Shown one piece after another: positions 59,688 through 64,000 of a DNA stretch of 64,000 nucleotides. The stretch lies in NCBI RefSeq assembly GCF_000227115.2, contig NC_016486.1, positions 744,001 to 808,000 of the forward strand, read 5' to 3'. The DNA comes from Naumovozyma dairenensis CBS 421 (taxonomy: Eukaryota; Ascomycota; Saccharomycetes; Saccharomycetales; Saccharomycetaceae). The notes under the pieces were generated by a model. It was not told the DNA's origin. It did not search any database and saw only the letters and a program-made list of their open reading frames with translations. How positions within the stretch are numbered: position 1 is the first letter of the stretch; each line of letters begins with the position of its first letter. A program made the position numbers and the translations under genes.

Positions 59688-61706
59688 TCATATAATATTT
59701 CCGTATATAATCCTGTACAATCCATCTTGGATATCTGTGTCTGAAAGATTGGTGATTGATAGGTCATGTCTCAAATTGTCAAAGTTCGCCATTTTGATAT
59801 ATTCTTTAGAGACATACTTAGAATACAATTCATTGTCATATTTAATATTCAAAATTTGTAGGAGTCTCAATATTTTATAATCTTGAGAATTATTCGAGTG
59901 TGTTGGAAGTTGCAAAGTAGTTTTCAAAGTCTCATAATCTAATTTAAATTGGAGTAACCCATATTGATTAAATTTATTCAATTTTAAAATTGATTCGATG
60001 AAATAATTCACAATGATGTTTAAAAGTTCATTCTTTATGTTTAATTGTAGTTCATAGGGCATTTCTAAAGAATCAAGCCTTGATATGATTTCATTCATTG
60101 CATTTATTACAGTCACCAGTTCTGAACTTACTGCCATTGGTGTATCGTTATTCTTTTCCATTACAGACCAAGATCCAATCTTAAAATAATTTCTCAATGA
60201 TTCTTTAATTTGTTTCTGAATTCTATGTATTATTGAATTTTGGATATCATCTTCCATGTTCTTTCTATAATCCCTCAAAATATCTTGAAACAATGAATTA
60301 TATCGTTTGGATTCCTTCTCATTAACTATATTCGTCAAATGAACAAAAATAGGCTTCCCTGAAAGATGATAAATTTTCTTGTATACTAAATGTAAGTTTT
60401 GCATTTTGATCATTGTTTGATACAATTCCTGCATCTTGGTACGTTTCTCACCAAGATAATCTACAGTTAGGACATAATCCAAATATGCCGAGGTCAAATT
60501 CATAAATATTTGGGAACATGTGATCAATTTATATCTTTGTATTGACTCTGATTCCAGATCATAAAATGGTTCTAAATAGTCATAAATCTTGTTTAGTAAT
60601 TTAATAAAATCTGCAGCAGTGTCAGGTAAATCATTTGGATCATTCGTTATTGTTTCAAATTGCCTAGTAGATGTGGTAACTTCAAACTGTATCCATTTAT
60701 CCCATAGTTCATCAGTTAACAATGATGCAAGCCCTTTTCCTTGATAATGGAATGATTTTAATAGATTCTTATCCGTGGAGATGATTTGAGATATTAAGAT
60801 TATCAACGTTTTGGAATCATTTTGTGATAGTGTGGATTGTACTTTTTCTCTTATCGGTTCTAATACATAATTAATGAATTGTTCATGAATCAATTGTTTG
60901 GTTAGACCGTTTGTTTGATCGTGGAACAAGTTGATGCATTTATATAAATTTGTTGTCAAATATTCATTTAAGTACCTGAAATATGTTTCTATGTTGGAAG
61001 TTGAGTCATGGAAATGATAGATGAATCTGATATTGAAATTGTTTGCAAGACATTTGAAATTCCATAAGATAGGTTCATCAGTTTGAAGATATAGATCAGA
61101 AATTTTGTAGAGTAAACTAGATGTTTGTCTTAATTCGGTAATCTCTTTAGTTTCAATGGAAATCGTTGATTTAGTGTCCCATTTTGATTCCAAAAGTTTT
61201 TCTTTAAATGCATTCCCAATATCATTTGCAATCTTTGTAAGAACATTTGTATTGAAGTCAGATATTAATATATTGACTTTCTCGATATCGTTTGTTGATT
61301 GTAATTCGGACTCCAATTCTTTCAACTCAGAAGAAACTTTGGTCAATTCCTCTATATTGAAATCTTTAGGTTCCTGCTGTGACAATTGTGCTATTTCGTC
61401 GTTTAATTCATCTAATTTTCTCAAATTAGAGTCATGAACCTCTTGTTTGCGATAGAAATCTTCTAATCTCTGAAAGATTTGTAAATTTCCATATTTCTCC
61501 TTTAATTTCTTTATTTCAACGATGTTGTTAGCGTTGTATTCTATATCGTTAGCAATGGACTCAGCTTGGTTCTCATGATTGCTGTCATTATTCGGTATAG
61601 TGTTCTGTTGGGCTGTCTTCAATTGCACTATCAAGCTATCTCTTTGTTTCTGCACTTTTTGGATTTCATCATCGATTGAAAATAGATCGTTAATATCTGT
61701 AAGCAT
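59688..61706 (-). CDS. TIP20: Tip20, Dsl1 tethering-complex subunit (RINT-1 family)
   Basis: A 672-aa protein (S. cerevisiae 701 aa). The N-terminal about 120 residues are helical/coiled coil (IDDEIQKVQKQRDSLIVQL; LDELNDEIAQLSQQE) and interact with Dsl1 in this family. The remainder is the extended helical rod of the RINT1/TIP20 domain, with DEPILWNFKCLANNFNIRFI and YHFHDSTSNIETYFRYLNEY. Tip20 with Dsl1 and Sec39 tethers Golgi-derived COPI vesicles to the ER and contacts the SNARE Sec20. It is essential in S. cerevisiae. The pair ROG1-TIP20 is convergent as at YGL144-145. Confidence 0.93.
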   Translation of the reverse strand: MLTDINDLFSIDDEIQKVQKQRDSLIVQLKTAQQNTIPNNDSNHENQAESIANDIEYNANNIVEIKKLKEKYGNLQIFQRLEDFYRKQEVHDSNLRKLDELNDEIAQLSQQEPKDFNIEELTKVSSELKELESELQSTNDIEKVNILISDFNTNVLTKIANDIGNAFKEKLLESKWDTKSTISIETKEITELRQTSSLLYKISDLYLQTDEPILWNFKCLANNFNIRFIYHFHDSTSNIETYFRYLNEYLTTNLYKCINLFHDQTNGLTKQLIHEQFINYVLEPIREKVQSTLSQNDSKTLIILISQIISTDKNLLKSFHYQGKGLASLLTDELWDKWIQFEVTTSTRQFETITNDPNDLPDTAADFIKLLNKIYDYLEPFYDLESESIQRYKLITCSQIFMNLTSAYLDYVLTVDYLGEKRTKMQELYQTMIKMQNLHLVYKKIYHLSGKPIFVHLTNIVNEKESKRYNSLFQDILRDYRKNMEDDIQNSIIHRIQKQIKESLRNYFKIGSWSVMEKNNDTPMAVSSELVTVINAMNEIISRLDSLEMPYELQLNIKNELLNIIVNYFIESILKLNKFNQYGLLQFKLDYETLKTTLQLPTHSNNSQDYKILRLLQILNIKYDNELYSKYVSKEYIKMANFDNLRHDLSITNLSDTDIQDGLYRIIYGNII

Positions 61707-62241
61707 TATTGATGGGGCACTATTGAGAACGTCTAAACTAACAATGGTATATGCTACTCATAGATGTCGTTCTACCTCTATAATAATCGCTGGATCCAGT
61801 TAAAGAAATATCGTAAGTAAACTGACACACAGTAATTATACTTTCATTTAGATATTGTCTGTCAATTGTGAATCTTACATGTTGTTAGGGCTTACAGGAA
61901 CCCTATATTACATGCCCTGTTTTTGCTACCCAAAGCCCTATTTAAAAAGTGACTGGCAGACGTCACAATTAATTAAATTGAATCAAGTTGTTCCTTTCTC
62001 TTGACACAATACGATCTGCTTATACTATATTCTCAAGTCATATTCTCTTGTTAATGTTTTAAATTTATTACTATTTTACTGATTAAAAGTGTATTCCCAA
62101 CATCTAGGTATATATCCTGTATAAGGTTGGAATTTGGTCTCAGAAATATCAATTTTTGAAAAAGAAGACTAGACGAACAGGTCATTCTACTGAAGGTACA
62201 GCAGACGGCAGTTCCTTTTATTGATCTTTGCTTATAAAACC
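61707..62241. other. Divergent promoter region TIP20 / RRT6
   Basis: These 535 AT-rich bases lie between two divergent starts. Two pieces, GGGCTTACAGGAACCC (about 61888) and AAAGCCCTATTT (about 61933), stand out only by composition. No gene is supported. Confidence 0.45.
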
Positions 62242-63051
62242 ATGTATTTCACGATTGTAATATTAAATACCATTCTTTCGCTCAGTTTTGTCTCTGCTAA
62301 CACCAACACAAATAAACTGAATCCTTTTAGTAAGACTCATTTCCGTAATCATATATGCTTAACCCTACCTCCCATAAAATTCTCCAAAGGCAGTCAAGAA
62401 CTTAATTTGGAACTCTCCAAAGAGCTTTCCTGTTTCTATTTTAAAACTAAATTTGAAGGTGGAGACCCTAACGAAGTAATAGTCTCAATAAAAGTTGAAG
62501 ACATAATTCCAGAAGGTATTGGTGACCCAAAACGATTTGGTGGAACAAGTGTCGATAAGGGTAAACAAAAATTATTTTTTAATTTGCGTTCAATGGATAA
62601 CGATTTTTCACTTTTAAAAAGTTCAAGAAACTTAAAGACTGGCATTTCCATGTTTGAAGTTAATCCCATGGGTATGGATACTTTCGAGTTTTGTTTCCAA
62701 AATTTTGTCTTCGATGGTTCATGGGATTCCATTGATTCAGATAAAACCATCGAAATAGATATTTCAGCTAATGACTTGGAAAACCCAGCTTTAGAGAAGT
62801 TTATTACGAGTCATTTCACAGAACAGATATATACTTCCCTACAAGAAAACGTGGACCAACTAAACGATTTGTTGAATGTTACAATAAAACATGAGTTATT
62901 AAGTGTGGAAGGGTGCCATCGTGATTTAAATGAAAATACTTTCTCACTTATGATTAAAGGTGGAATTTTTCTTACAGTTATAGTTTGTTTAATGGGTTTG
63001 TTCCAACTATATTTAATCTTTGAAAAAATGGGGTGTGCCATTAATAAATGA
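62242..63051 (+). CDS. RRT6: Rrt6-like p24/emp24-family membrane protein
   Basis: The first ATG at 62242 gives 269 aa (an upstream in-frame TTG was not used). A cleavable signal peptide is evident (MYFTIVILNTILSLSFVSA). The lumenal GOLD-like beta-rich part follows, with HICLTLPPIKFSKGS and Cys residues about 60 apart. A heptad region precedes one C-terminal transmembrane segment (FLTVIVCLMGLFQLYLIF). The short cytosolic tail ends in KMGCAINK. This is the p24 layout; S. cerevisiae RRT6 (YGL146C) has the same position next to TIP20. Family members act in COPI/COPII cargo transport; Rrt6 itself has no firmly defined role. The tail lacks a clear KKXX signal. Confidence 0.82.
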   Translation: MYFTIVILNTILSLSFVSANTNTNKLNPFSKTHFRNHICLTLPPIKFSKGSQELNLELSKELSCFYFKTKFEGGDPNEVIVSIKVEDIIPEGIGDPKRFGGTSVDKGKQKLFFNLRSMDNDFSLLKSSRNLKTGISMFEVNPMGMDTFEFCFQNFVFDGSWDSIDSDKTIEIDISANDLENPALEKFITSHFTEQIYTSLQENVDQLNDLLNVTIKHELLSVEGCHRDLNENTFSLMIKGGIFLTVIVCLMGLFQLYLIFEKMGCAINK

Positions 63052-63519
63052 ATAGATCCTTCTGATCTTTGGAGGTCAAATAAATCTTTATCATTTGGTT
63101 ATAGAATATCATAATATATATATATATTTACTGGAGGAAAGCAGTTTATGATTACTGTCATCGCATTTGTGAAAAATAAAATTAGAAGTTTATTTTCTCC
63201 CAAGTTTTCTAACCCTAAAAATTATTTCAATACTACAAAATAAGTAGAGGCCAATCTTGTTCATTAACATACAAAGACTTCACTGATAACTTTTTTATTT
63301 TTATGAGAAACACCATAACCCTATTTTTAAAGACATACCCTAAAAATTGTGAAAATCTTGGAAATCTGAAAAATAATTGAAAAATATTGGTTCTTAAAAA
63401 GTTCCTTCAATGAAAAGTTGTAAATGAACTCATCGATGGACTGACGCCCAAGATACCGTAAAGCAAATAGTACCAGCCCACTTACTCAGTCCATAGAATA
63501 AGGAAAACAAAAAGAGAGA
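63052..63519. other. Intergenic region RRT6 / RRP42
   Basis: This 468-base AT-rich stretch has a (TA)n tract near 63114-63127, A/T-rich RRPE-like words at 63367-63385 and a PAC core at 63429. These are listed where supportable. Confidence 0.5.
63429..63435 (-). promoter_or_regulatory. PAC element core (CGATGAG on minus strand)
   Basis: CTCATCG on the plus strand is the core of the PAC motif GCGATGAG bound by Dot6/Tod6, typical of ribosome-biogenesis genes. It is about 90 bases upstream of the RRP42 start, with TGAAAAATAA (similar to the partner RRPE motif) about 60 bases further upstream. Confidence 0.5.
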
Positions 63520-64000
63520 ATGGTTTTATCAGTTGCAGAAAAATCCTATTTATATGATTCATTAGCTTCCAAACCATCAATTAGACCGGACGGTAGACTA
63601 CCACATCAATTCAGACCAATTGAAATATTCACGAATTTTCTACCAAGTTCTGATGGGTCCTCAAGAATAATTGCCAGTGATGGTAGTGAATGTATAGTGA
63701 GTATAAAATCTAAAGTTGTTGATCATTCCATAGAAAATGACTTAGTTCAAGTGGATATCAACGTTGCTGGGGAAAGAGATGATTCCATCATAGTGGAAAC
63801 GTTATCATCATTAATGAATAAAGTTTTAAAATCAAATAAGGGGATTGATACAAGCAAATTACAATTAACCAAGAAATATAGTTTTAAAATCTTTATTGAT
63901 GTTTTAATTATATCGTCATATTCTTATCCTGCATCTTTGATTTCATTTAGTATCTTTTCCGCCTTAAAGGCAACAAAACTACCGAAACTTGTTTCATCAT
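63520..64000 (+). CDS. RRP42: Rrp42, exosome core subunit, 3' end outside window
   Basis: The first 160 codons of a protein that is 265 aa in S. cerevisiae (YDL111C). It begins MVLSVAEKSYLYDSLASKPS, then IRPDGRLPHQFRPIEI, the RNase PH-domain entry motif. IIASDGSECIVSIKSK and KYSFKIFIDVLIISS follow. Rrp42 is one of six RNase PH-like subunits that form the inactive ring of the RNA exosome in nucleus and cytoplasm. In S. cerevisiae it is on chromosome IV, while RRT6 is followed by RPL9A. The order here mixes the two duplicated regions. Confidence 0.95.
   Translation, partial: MVLSVAEKSYLYDSLASKPSIRPDGRLPHQFRPIEIFTNFLPSSDGSSRIIASDGSECIVSIKSKVVDHSIENDLVQVDINVAGERDDSIIVETLSSLMNKVLKSNKGIDTSKLQLTKKYSFKIFIDVLIISSYSYPASLISFSIFSALKATKLPKLVSS

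Overview
This window is nuclear chromosome sequence from a budding yeast of the family Saccharomycetaceae. It is AT-rich with compact, essentially intronless genes. The yeast tRNAs are recognisable, and a Cep3-type kinetochore protein is encoded, which belongs to the point-centromere lineage. Most genes are direct orthologues of Saccharomyces cerevisiae genes, and many proteins carry long Asn/Gln/Asp tracts. The mix of conserved blocks and rearrangements fits a post-whole-genome-duplication genus such as Naumovozyma or Kazachstania. The genus is an inference, because no species marker is visible. Left block (about 1-41.6 kb): this follows S. cerevisiae chromosome XIII right-arm order almost gene for gene. 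The order is YIM1 (cut by the window edge), an ASM4/NUP53 nucleoporin, RIM13, TPP1, AIM36, MRPS8, ATG16, YMR160W, HLJ1, DNF3, INP2, PAH1, MME1, MLH1, CEP3, an ALD2/ALD3-type aldehyde dehydrogenase and EAR1. Three tRNA genes are interspersed: Ala-AGC, Val-AAC and Gly-GCC. YMR155W and MSS11 are absent from their expected places, and one aldehyde dehydrogenase stands where S. cerevisiae has two. An unrecognised protein gene with a partly duplicated, probably damaged 3' end lies between the dehydrogenase and EAR1. Right block (about 43-64 kb): after a synteny break downstream of HUL4, the genes are HUL4, GPI10, MRF1, CYR1, ROG1, TIP20, RRT6 and the start of RRP42. This combines the S. cerevisiae YGL142-146 segment with CYR1 (from YJL005) and RRP42 (from YDL111). 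The genes are ordinary cellular genes rather than one pathway: nuclear pore, pH signalling, DNA end repair, mismatch repair, autophagy, mitochondrial translation, flippase and lipid synthesis, peroxisome inheritance, kinetochore, cAMP synthesis, GPI anchors, ER-Golgi transport and RNA decay. No phage, CRISPR or clear novel multi-gene system is present. The unusual material is in the intergenic DNA. The main items are a decayed unidentified gene between CYR1 and ROG1 (56.55-57.2 kb), and a palindrome- and repeat-rich interval before tRNA-Gly (27.7-28.6 kb). Others are a phased CGGAGG array with an inverted repeat upstream of EAR1 (about 42.0 kb), a partial tandem gene duplication (38.5-38.9 kb), a gene fragment at 38.1 kb, and a dispersed repeat shared by 7.6 kb and 34.2 kb that may be an LTR remnant. 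One ambiguous base at 27021 coincides with a reading-frame break in MME1.
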